A DNA stretch of 25,918 nucleotides from a virus, in IMG/VR virus record IMGVR_UViG_3300021425_000168, positions 1 through 25,918 of that record. One strand, 5' to 3'. The notes beneath the pieces were generated by a model, which was not told where the DNA came from, did no database searches, and saw nothing but the letters and a program-made list of their open reading frames with translations. The position numbers and the translations under genes were made by a program. Each line of letters begins with the position of its first letter. Within the stretch, counting starts at the first letter, position 1. Positions 20,032 to 25,798 of this stretch are shown in pieces.

Positions 20032-21960
20032 TTACTCTCTGATTAAACTTCCGTTAGAATAGCTTGATGTGTAGAAATCTCTGTTGAAAACAGTTCCGGA
20101 TATTTCATCTCCAGATGAAATAACATCTTTAATCATATTTATTTTGGTTTTTGACATGTCAAAATTGAGATAAAGATCTCTCAAACCAACAACATCATTT
20201 GATTCTGGAAATGCCTGAATCTCTATGACATTATTTGGTTTTACGGTAGATACTATATTTACTGTCCCAAGATTTATTTCACCTTTTATATAATCAACTG
20301 TCCCTGCAGATTTGGCAACAACTCTTACAGTTCCATCTGGTAAATTTTTGACGACAGACAAAATACCAGTTTTTTTATCTGCATTCGGTACATCAGTCAG
20401 ATAAACAATATCACTTTCACCAGATACTCTAAATCCAGTAGATTTTATATTTTTACCATCTTCAGAAACATGGAACTGATTTCCAAAACATAATTCATAT
20501 TGAGCAAACTGATTCAACAGTGCTACCAGGTTTCTTCTTATAGTAATTCTTGTGATGTTAGATGTTATGGCACTATCGGTATCATCAATTGTTCTAAGAA
20601 CTTTACTATATCTAAATCTACCACCAAATTTATTCAAATCTGTTGAATTAGAATAATTTGTAAGTGAATTTGATATTTTTGCCTTCAAATCACCTGGGGT
20701 TGATACTTTCGCATCATTATAATAAACATACGAGTCTGCTTCAACATATAGTAATTTAAGATCTACTATTTTTTGATTGATTCCGGAAATAGAATATTGT
20801 TTTAACTTTTCTAATATTCTTGATTTGTTAAAATCAGATACCTGGAAACCATTTTTTGGTTTAATTGAAATTTGGACTGTACCGAATTGTGGTGGGTCCA
20901 ATTCTTCACCACCAACAACTGCCACAGATTCAGTATCAGGATAAATTGTTTTTACAATCGTTTCATAGTCTCGTGCAGTAACTGCTCTATTTTGCGAAGA
21001 ATAAATTCTTGGTGCAAAATATTTTATTGAATCTATATTCTCAATATCCGATCCATTCTGAGACGACCGTAACGTAGTAACAGTAAATGCTTCTGGTGAA
21101 ACTGGATTACCATCACTGTCAACAACTCTTCCAGAAAAAGAAAAGTTTGTAGCTCCATTACCACCTTTTCCTCCAGTAACCAAATAATTTACAGTAATTA
21201 CTTGACCTGTTTCCAGTTTTTTACCAATCAATCCATCACCAAAGAGAAGTTGATACTTCTCATCTTGAATCTCCTGAATCAAATAAACTTCAGAAGTTCC
21301 GGTTACTTGTTTAATATTATTGATTAACTTATATTCTGTCCCTAGTCCAGATTCACCTTCTCCCTTCACATATACTTTAATCGTTGAAGTATCAATAAAT
21401 GGATTATCAAGGATAAATTTTTGATCCAAAGAAGAATCAACCACAAATTGTTTTTCAAGGTATGTTCCTTCAAATACCTCCAAGTTTTCAAATGTTGCCG
21501 TTCTTCGTGTTACAGGTACTCCATTTACATTAATATCAGTTACAGTGGTTGGTAACTGAACATCTTCTAATACTGAAAATGTATATGCCGTATCATTTGT
21601 GTTTCCAACACAAACAAGTCCTCTTTTTAACACGAATGTTCGCGTAGTCGTGTTCCTTACGTTCACTGTAAAGGTAACAGATGCCTTTGCAGCAGTTCTT
21701 GACTTCGGTACGTACCCAATGTTCCTCGCAAGAGATACAACGTTCTCACGGAGGGTTGCAGAGTCTAAGAATGACTCATTTACAACCATGTTCGAATTGA
21801 ACGCAGTGATGTAAGTATTATATGCAAGGGTATCGATCAATACAGAAAAATTAGAGCCCTCAAAGTCAAATCCTGAAAAGTCAGAATTGGCACGAAGATA
21901 ACTTCGAATGGACTCTTTTATTTGATCGAAATCGAGATTTGTGAATTTTGTAAAAGGCAT
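20032..21960 (-). CDS. 6: Baseplate wedge subunit gp6
   Basis: This 642-residue protein is the gp6 wedge component, close in length to T4 gp6 (660 residues). Two gp6 copies per wedge form the ring that ties the six wedges together around the central hub. The N-terminal block is the most recognisable part: FDQIKESIRSYLRANSDFSG, then DTLAYNTYITAFNSNMVVNE and a segment ending RNIGYVPKS. The middle contains LFGDGLIGKKLETGQVITVNY near residues 240-260. Near residue 330 there is an AVTARDYETIVKTIYPD block typical of the gpJ-like baseplate family (Baseplate_J). ATG 21960 lies one base after the gp25 stop (TAATATG), with GAGG about 12 bases upstream. Reinitiation by ribosomes finishing gp25 is likely. 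The wedge function is a firm family assignment. Confidence 0.96.
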   Translation of the reverse strand: MPFTKFTNLDFDQIKESIRSYLRANSDFSGFDFEGSNFSVLIDTLAYNTYITAFNSNMVVNESFLDSATLRENVVSLARNIGYVPKSRTAAKASVTFTVNVRNTTTRTFVLKRGLVCVGNTNDTAYTFSVLEDVQLPTTVTDINVNGVPVTRRTATFENLEVFEGTYLEKQFVVDSSLDQKFILDNPFIDTSTIKVYVKGEGESGLGTEYKLINNIKQVTGTSEVYLIQEIQDEKYQLLFGDGLIGKKLETGQVITVNYLVTGGKGGNGATNFSFSGRVVDSDGNPVSPEAFTVTTLRSSQNGSDIENIDSIKYFAPRIYSSQNRAVTARDYETIVKTIYPDTESVAVVGGEELDPPQFGTVQISIKPKNGFQVSDFNKSRILEKLKQYSISGINQKIVDLKLLYVEADSYVYYNDAKVSTPGDLKAKISNSLTNYSNSTDLNKFGGRFRYSKVLRTIDDTDSAITSNITRITIRRNLVALLNQFAQYELCFGNQFHVSEDGKNIKSTGFRVSGESDIVYLTDVPNADKKTGILSVVKNLPDGTVRVVAKSAGTVDYIKGEINLGTVNIVSTVKPNNVIEIQAFPESNDVVGLRDLYLNFDMSKTKINMIKDVISSGDEISGTVFNRDFYTSSYSNGSLIRE

Positions 21961-21961
21961 A

Positions 21962-22363
21962 TTATCTGGTTGCCTCTAATAGGAACGAATATTCTTGTGT
22001 CGGAAACTCTAATCCAATGATATCAAAAACCACCGTTACCTCAAATTCATTTTGATCTGGTCTTGGAGATACTTCAACTTGTAAATTATCGACTCTTGGT
22101 TCGAAGTTTTCGATTGATATCTGAATCTGATCACTGATTACTGATGCCGTACCAAAATCAACGAACTCAAAGAGACTTCCTCTTACATCAGATCCAAATA
22201 ATGGATTAAAAAACTTTTCGGTAGGTATCGTTTGGACAATATTTCTCACAGATCTACGAATTGCTGCCTCATTTTTGAGAACAGGTAGATCTTTAGTGAT
22301 GGGATGTGGATCAAACGATAAACTAATATCCTTAAATGCTCTAGATATCCTCCGATTTGCCAT
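21962..22363 (-). CDS. 25: Baseplate wedge / sheath initiator gp25
   Basis: The 133-residue product belongs to the GPW/gp25 family (PF04965), and T4 gp25 is of very similar length (132). gp25 sits at the inner baseplate and primes assembly of the contractile sheath. The sequence shows NEAAIRRSVRNIVQT (about 31-45), FNPLFGSDVRGSLFEFVD (52-69) and the family's EPR core at residues 88-90 followed by a beta-rich C-terminus. The start at ATG 22363 follows a perfect late promoter box by 22 bases. SD pairing is weak, so the AT-rich leader may suffice. It is the first gene of the gp25-gp6-giant protein transcription unit. Confidence 0.96.
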   Translation of the reverse strand: MANRRISRAFKDISLSFDPHPITKDLPVLKNEAAIRRSVRNIVQTIPTEKFFNPLFGSDVRGSLFEFVDFGTASVISDQIQISIENFEPRVDNLQVEVSPRPDQNEFEVTVVFDIIGLEFPTQEYSFLLEATR

Positions 22364-22385
22364 TTTGACTAGAGTTTTCTGACTT

Positions 22386-22393
22386 TATTTATA
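22386..22393 (-). promoter_or_regulatory. T4-type late promoter box for gp25
   Basis: The minus strand reads TATAAATA, an exact match to the T4 late consensus, lying in the 33-base gap before gp25. Transcription should begin near 22380 and leave a leader of about 17 nt. Because gp25, gp6 and the giant gene are packed with single-base gaps, this box probably drives all three. Confidence 0.78.
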
Positions 22394-22396
22394 CCT

Positions 22397-22645
22397 TCAT
22401 CCGTAAATTGGTTCGGTTCCATACTCCCAATCATCATAATCTTCGTCATTGCGAATATTTTGATGTAATTCTGCTTGTTTTTTTAAATTATGACGTTTTG
22501 GACGATCGTGCATGACCTCTTGAATTACTAATTCTTCGGGATCATTCATTTTATGTGGCAATGACCAGTAGTCTGACGTTAAACTTGTTGTTCCCCACAC
22601 TTCTTTCATGTAACTAATATCTCTATCGACGGGTGAATTGCCCAT
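22397..22645 (-). CDS. Uncharacterised 82-aa cyanophage protein
   Basis: An 82-residue acidic protein with no domain I recognise. It begins MGNSPVDRDISYMKEVWGT and ends in an acidic, aromatic tail (NDEDYDDWEYGTEPIYG). The middle holds a basic patch, DRPKRHNLKKQAELHQNIR, that may form a short helix. It has a good SD (AGGAG at 22651-22655) that partly lies in a hairpin stem. It is directly upstream of the gp25 late promoter and has its own possible late box (22702-22709). Late expression, and perhaps a role in assembly, can be guessed only from this position. Confidence 0.75.
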   Translation of the reverse strand: MGNSPVDRDISYMKEVWGTTSLTSDYWSLPHKMNDPEELVIQEVMHDRPKRHNLKKQAELHQNIRNDEDYDDWEYGTEPIYG

Positions 22646-22650
22646 TTTTG

Positions 22651-22670
22651 CTCCTGTTTTGGAAAAACAG
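22651..22670 (-). promoter_or_regulatory. Hairpin overlapping the ribosome binding site of the 82-aa gene
   Basis: In the leader of the 82-aa gene the minus strand reads CTGTTTT-TCC-AAAACAG, a perfect 7-bp stem with a 3-nt loop (22654-22670). The SD AGGAG (22651-22655) begins inside the 3' arm of the stem. The ATG at 22645 follows 5 bases later. Folding would partly hide the SD. The stem could also protect the 5' end of a transcript begun just upstream. Confidence 0.45.
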
Positions 22671-22700
22671 AACTTTTTGAGGGGTTGCTATCCCTATTTT

Positions 22701-23378
22701 TTATTTATTTTCACCCTCTTCGGGTACATTTTCACGTTCTTTTGCTGTTTTCCAGAAATATTCGTCTTCACGACCCATTCCAAGTCGTTCATTTCCATTT
22801 TCAACCTGATAATATTGTGTCGAAACCTTAAAATCGGGCATTTTAAGATCAACAGGTGTCAAACTATTATCAAAAATACGTAATCTGTTGTTTGGATATA
22901 GTGCATACTGCCCATTTTCAAGTTCAATCAGGTTGTGAGACTTGTGTTCGGCAGGATTTTCACTTGTTGCCCAATCAACATAGTCCGGATCATGGTGATA
23001 ATTGTCAATTGTGCAGACATAGGTGCCTTTTACAATACCATGGTCCCTTGTATAACACTCAAAGTCCATTGAACCAATGAACTTCTTATCCACCGAAACA
23101 ACTCCATAATCCATACAATTCCAGAACTGGAGGTTTGGTAGACTCATATCAGGTGAAGGGGTCTCAGGATCCGATACGAAGGCACTGATGGGTAATTTGT
23201 CGTACATTGCCGCATACTCTGGTAAATATGTCTCAAAATAAAAAGCACGTCCAGGAATCGATTTAACCGAAACCCAGACGCCCTTTACGAATTCACCATG
23301 TCCACTTTGATGATCTGTTAGATATTCTTTACGAACCCATACTTCTATTGACGGAAGATTTGCTATCAAACATGCCAT
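22701..23378 (-). CDS. Uncharacterised 225-aa T4-like cyanophage protein
   Basis: A 225-residue protein that I recall as a conserved hypothetical of T4-like cyanophages, but with no domain I can name. It is rich in aromatic residues (LPNLQFWNCMDYG; DNYHHDPDYVDW) and has alternating beta-type segments, such as GVWVSVKSIPGRAFYFETYL at about residues 34-53. It has a charged C-terminal tail (AKERENVPEEGENK). There is no signal peptide or membrane segment. The start at 23378 leaves 28 bases after the 49-aa gene, and no strong SD is visible. It sits between the glycosyltransferase cluster and the baseplate genes, so a structural or assembly role is possible but unproven. Confidence 0.8.
   Translation of the reverse strand: MACLIANLPSIEVWVRKEYLTDHQSGHGEFVKGVWVSVKSIPGRAFYFETYLPEYAAMYDKLPISAFVSDPETPSPDMSLPNLQFWNCMDYGVVSVDKKFIGSMDFECYTRDHGIVKGTYVCTIDNYHHDPDYVDWATSENPAEHKSHNLIELENGQYALYPNNRLRIFDNSLTPVDLKMPDFKVSTQYYQVENGNERLGMGREDEYFWKTAKERENVPEEGENK
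22702..22709 (-). promoter_or_regulatory. Possible late promoter box for the 82-aa gene
   Basis: The minus strand reads AATAAATA, which fits the relaxed NATAAATA form described for T4-like cyanophage late promoters. It lies across the stop codon of the 225-aa gene and about 57 bases before ATG 22645. The run is A-rich, so a chance match is quite possible. Confidence 0.35.
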
Positions 23379-23406
23379 GATGCTTTTATATTACTTTAAG
23401 TATGTA

Positions 23407-23556
23407 TTATCGTCCTTGACCACGATACACCTTACGCTTCCCATTACGAGAAGTTGCTGCATACTTTGTGTTTTTCCCCGAGCCCTGCCGAGTTTTTTTC
23501 GGCTTACCGGTCATAAAACCGTCTTTGACTAAACCAACTTTTGAACGAACTGCCAT
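23407..23556 (-). CDS. Small highly basic protein, 49 aa
   Basis: ATG 23556 to TAA 23407 encodes 49 residues beginning MAVRSKVGLVKDGFMTGKPK and ending RKVYRGQGR. About 15 residues are Lys or Arg and there is no Asp/Glu except a single Asp at position 12, so the product is strongly basic. A perfect SD (AGGAG, 23561-23565) overlaps the stop codon of the 53-aa gene, which supports translation and coupling. I do not recognise a domain. Many Gly, Ser and Thr residues and the charge suggest a flexible nucleic-acid-binding peptide or a minor virion component. This is inference from composition only. Confidence 0.8.
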   Translation of the reverse strand: MAVRSKVGLVKDGFMTGKPKKTRQGSGKNTKYAATSRNGKRKVYRGQGR

Positions 23557-23560
23557 AATA

Positions 23561-23565
23561 CTCCT
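23561..23565 (-). promoter_or_regulatory. Shine-Dalgarno of the 49-aa gene overlapping the preceding stop
   Basis: AGGAG on the minus strand shares its first base with the TAA (23565-23567) that ends the 53-aa gene, and stands 4 bases before ATG 23556. Among the SDs in this window it is one of the best matches and it decides the start of the 49-aa gene. Confidence 0.8.
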
Positions 23566-23726
23566 TAAATTTCAATCATTTTTGTTTCAAGATCTTGCGG
23601 TCTTGGAGAACCCTTCTGATAATACTCTATCGAAAGGTCCTCCATAATATCAAAGTATTCTTCTTGGGTCAATCCCCTGTAAAGAACTTCCCCCTTATGG
23701 AGAATTGTATACTTTGTCCGACTCAT
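23565..23726 (-). CDS. Uncharacterised 53-aa protein coupled to the glycosyltransferase
   Basis: A 53-residue protein beginning MSRTKYTILHKGEVLYRGLT and ending in LETKMIEI. I chose ATG 23726 rather than the in-frame ATG at 23774. The 23726 start overlaps the glycosyltransferase stop as TGATG and has AAGGG about 8 bases upstream, a classic coupled junction. The earlier start would overlap the previous gene by 49 bases. The predicted fold is a short beta hairpin followed by an acidic helix (EEYFDIMEDLSIEYYQ). I know of no function, though such short proteins next to cyanophage structural genes are common. Confidence 0.75.
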   Translation of the reverse strand: MSRTKYTILHKGEVLYRGLTQEEYFDIMEDLSIEYYQKGSPRPQDLETKMIEI

Positions 23727-24487
23727 CAGATAACCCTTGACTTCTCGTGACCAACTCTGATACGAGGATCGCACCAGATTTCAAAACCTGCTTCGATAGC
23801 ATCGAGACAGAATGATACATCTTCTCCACACATATCTTGTACTTCTCCACTCTCAAAGATCTGCATCTTTGGTGCAAACCAAGGATACTTCATATCAGAA
23901 TGCTCGAAGACTCCGTACTTGATTAGTACCCATCCAAAACCTGTATAATCCACAGTAAATGGTTTCTTGCGTTTTGAGATGCTCTCTCCGGTTTCATGGT
24001 TCATTACACCACCATTGTTTCGGAAATCATCTTCTTCCATCCAGTGTGCAACACTTGTGGTGCGACCATCTTCCGTCATATACCATCCACTTGCAATGTC
24101 CTGGTCCATCAAAACCAATTGCCAAAACTTCTCAGTATTAAAAACAATATCACTATCAATCCATAATTGATAATCATACTGCAACTTTCCATCCCACGGA
24201 ATCTGATCCGGTCCTCGCAGTACATTCGCACCTAAACACTTGCACCTTGCAAAATTTACCATTGATGAATAATCTTGCGAGATCTGAATGCTTGCTCCTG
24301 CCTGCACCAAATCAAAACAAAGTTGTACAAAGTTTTTGAGATACGTATAGGAAACTCCTCTACCGGGTAGGCAAAACACAACGGTCTTGCCTTTGATCAT
24401 TTCTTTTGCTTTCGCATAGTCCCATTCCTCCTTGTTGCTCTCGGATGGTTTGGGGGTCTTTGCCTTAACAGTGAATCCTTTAGCCAT
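23726..24487 (-). CDS. GT-A-like glycosyltransferase, 253 aa
   Basis: A 253-residue protein with the layout of a compact family-2-like glycosyltransferase. After a charged N-terminus, KGKTVVFCLPGRGVSYTYLK (about 32-51) resembles the first beta strand of the nucleotide-sugar fold. The segment YQLWIDSDIVF carries a DSD motif at residues 111-113, the expected metal/nucleotide-sugar site. Near the end, GEDVSFCLDAIEAGFEIWCD (221-240) followed by VGHEK (His247) matches the acidic and C-terminal His features of GT-A enzymes. There is no signal peptide or membrane helix, so it should act in the cytoplasm. Substrate is unknown: phage DNA, a virion protein or a host glycan are all possible. It follows a sigma70-type promoter and leads into two small coupled genes. 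Confidence 0.72.
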   Translation of the reverse strand: MAKGFTVKAKTPKPSESNKEEWDYAKAKEMIKGKTVVFCLPGRGVSYTYLKNFVQLCFDLVQAGASIQISQDYSSMVNFARCKCLGANVLRGPDQIPWDGKLQYDYQLWIDSDIVFNTEKFWQLVLMDQDIASGWYMTEDGRTTSVAHWMEEDDFRNNGGVMNHETGESISKRKKPFTVDYTGFGWVLIKYGVFEHSDMKYPWFAPKMQIFESGEVQDMCGEDVSFCLDAIEAGFEIWCDPRIRVGHEKSRVI

Positions 24488-24509
24488 AACTGTAAGTAAC
24501 TACATCAGT

Positions 24510-24538
24510 ATCATAACACTCTATCTATGTTCAGTCAA
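24510..24538 (-). promoter_or_regulatory. Sigma70-type promoter ahead of the glycosyltransferase
   Basis: On the minus strand TTGACT (24533-24538) and TATGAT (24510-24515) are separated by exactly 17 bases. Each hexamer has 5 of 6 consensus bases. The -35 overlaps the end of the 63-aa gene. Transcription should start near 24503, leaving a leader of about 15 nt. A host-sigma promoter suggests expression earlier than the late structural operon. Confidence 0.62.
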
Positions 24539-24722
24539 GATCTCTGATAATAATACAATCGTTCTCAACCTCGATGTTTACTTCTACTCCCTCGTACCAC
24601 CCCTTCTCATCACAAATCCACTCAGGAATTATAATATAATGCTCCCCCGATACTGGATCAATCTCTATGGTCGTTAAATTTTCCTGCGGATTTTTTTGCA
24701 TATCTTTGAATCTTACAGTCAT
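24531..24722 (-). CDS. AbrB-like small protein, 63 aa
   Basis: A 63-residue acidic protein. The core, HYIIIPEW at about residues 28-35 followed by GVEVNIEVENDCIIIRDL (45-62), resembles the swapped-hairpin AbrB/MazE fold. In that fold a beta strand ending in IP leads to a short helix, a G-x-x-V turn and two further strands. AbrB-type proteins bind DNA as dimers or act as antitoxins. No toxin gene lies beside it, and it lacks the basic N-terminal strand of typical DNA-binding members, so function is uncertain. The start is ATG 24722, 34 bases after the HNH gene, with no obvious SD. Confidence 0.65.
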   Translation of the reverse strand: MTVRFKDMQKNPQENLTTIEIDPVSGEHYIIIPEWICDEKGWYEGVEVNIEVENDCIIIRDLD

Positions 24723-24756
24723 TTTTTATATATGAAAAAATTTTTTTATCAGAGTG

Positions 24757-25611
24757 TTAATCATTTCTTTTTTTCTGATATATCCATTCACCATTTTGCT
24801 TTATCCATGTAGTACCATCAGCACGAGTTCTAATAGTTCCATCAGGTAATGGTTTTCTTTTTGGTTTATTTTCTTTCGAACTTTTTCCTCTGGGTTTAGG
24901 ATTGTTTGTCTGATATACCCATTCACCATTTTGTTTTATAAAAGTACCGGGTTTTCCATTTACTTTTCTTGTTGTAACAGTTCCATCAGGTAAGGTATTC
25001 CAAGAAACTCCCTTTAATCCCTTATTCCAAGGAGGTCTAGTGCTTGGAATTAAAACCCAATCACAATCTTTCTTAATATAATTACTAGAATTTCCTTTTG
25101 CTTTCCTAATACTCCCTTCTGGTAAACCCGTTGCCTCCATATTTTCTTTGTGTGTTCCCCATTTTAAATTTTTATAATGATTATTCCGATTATTATCATC
25201 TAAATGCAATATCTCAGTATGTCCTTCTGGGTTAGGAACAAATACTTCTGCTACCAATTGATGAATACTTCTTTTAATTTGTTTCAGATATTTTCCATTT
25301 TCATCCCGTACTGAAATATTAATACATTCATATTGAAATTCTGGACGACCTGGACAACCTCTGTATCCAGGTTTTAGATATATCAATCCATATTCGTTAA
25401 TTTTGCCGTAGTGACCATTTCTGTCATATTTGCCAGGTTCTCGATAAGCTTTGCCGTCTTCAGTAATATAATACCCAGAATACTGAGTCTCTCTCATGTT
25501 CTCGGGAATTTTTATGGGGGGATAATTAAAGTTCTTTGAATTCTTTAATGCCTTCTTTCTTGCCCATTCTTTATTATATTCTCTCTTCTTTTGCAAATCC
25601 TTATACGGCAT
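24757..25611 (-). CDS. Free-standing HNH endonuclease with C-terminal repeats, 284 aa
   Basis: This is an HNH nuclease of the type found as mobile homing enzymes in T4-like phages. The catalytic region is at about residues 116-157: IHQLVAEVFVPNPEG, then ILHLDDNNRNNHYKNLKWGT and HKEN, a good match to the HNH_3 pattern. Upstream, YSGYYITEDGKAYREPGKY (44-62) resembles a NUMOD4-like segment. Downstream are three copies of a repeat (about 163-186, 207-232 and 255-278), the last two ending IKQNGEW[VI]Y. These may be DNA-recognition units. I chose ATG 25611 although the frame is open back to 25788. The upstream stretch contains a promoter and is unlike the family, and the chosen start begins the basic MPYKDLQKKREYNKEWARKK. 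SD pairing is weak. There is no intron around it. Confidence 0.85.
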   Translation of the reverse strand: MPYKDLQKKREYNKEWARKKALKNSKNFNYPPIKIPENMRETQYSGYYITEDGKAYREPGKYDRNGHYGKINEYGLIYLKPGYRGCPGRPEFQYECINISVRDENGKYLKQIKRSIHQLVAEVFVPNPEGHTEILHLDDNNRNNHYKNLKWGTHKENMEATGLPEGSIRKAKGNSSNYIKKDCDWVLIPSTRPPWNKGLKGVSWNTLPDGTVTTRKVNGKPGTFIKQNGEWVYQTNNPKPRGKSSKENKPKRKPLPDGTIRTRADGTTWIKQNGEWIYQKKRND

Positions 25612-25642
25612 AATTTTTTTCTGAAATTTTTTTATATTGAAG

Positions 25643-25655
25643 GTATTTGAAATAC
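25643..25655. promoter_or_regulatory. Operator-like palindrome in the HNH gene leader
   Basis: GTATTTGAAATAC is a perfect 6-bp inverted repeat around one central base. It covers the predicted start site of the promoter at 25657-25665, the usual place for a repressor site. It could also fold as a small hairpin in RNA, but a one-base loop is unfavourable, so a dimeric protein site is more likely. Confidence 0.45.
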
Positions 25656-25656
25656 A

Positions 25657-25665
25657 ATTATAGCA
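25657..25665 (-). promoter_or_regulatory. Extended -10 promoter ahead of the HNH gene
   Basis: The minus strand reads TGCTATAAT, a full extended -10 element with a perfect TATAAT. No good -35 lies 16-18 bases upstream, as expected for extended -10 promoters. Transcription would start near 25650 and leave a leader of about 40 nt before ATG 25611. Confidence 0.55.
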
Positions 25666-25755
25666 CAATATATAGATGCCTTCCGTAACACTTTGTAGAC
25701 TTAAGGGACCCATCGATTTTATATACGGGCATCGGGGCACGGCGGGCAACACATA

Positions 25756-25774
25756 AGGGGGCATAATACCCCCT
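25756..25774 (-). terminator. G/C-run hairpin after the right-edge gene
   Basis: AGGGGG and CCCCCT form a perfect 6-bp stem around a 7-base loop, 25 bases past the stop codon of the right-edge gene. The place suits a terminator. No T-run follows on either strand, so it may instead stabilise the 3' end of the RNA. Confidence 0.38.
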
Positions 25775-25798
25775 AACTGCTGTATCACGAACGAATGC

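Noticed and set aside
23565-23774. Longer 69-residue version of the 53-aa protein starting at 23774
   Set aside because: It would overlap the glycosyltransferase by 49 bases. The TGATG start at 23726 has a good SD and coupling.
22638-24170. Plus-strand open frames around 22638-23080, 23959-24170 and 24432-24677
   Set aside because: They overlap well-supported minus-strand genes, including the conserved glycosyltransferase, and have no plausible start signals.
24723-24756. A-run/T-run palindrome after the HNH gene as a terminator
   Set aside because: The stem is only A-T pairs with no G-C clamp and no proper loop. It is better explained as an AT-rich leader.
24757-25788. Longer 343-residue version of the HNH endonuclease starting at 25788
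   Set aside because: The extra 59 residues cross a promoter and an operator-like palindrome and are unlike the HNH family. ATG 25611 begins a sensible basic N-terminus.
24723-25798. Group I intron carrying the HNH gene
   Set aside because: Only 34 bases separate the HNH stop from the next gene, with no room for a catalytic core. The flanking frames do not join into one gene.
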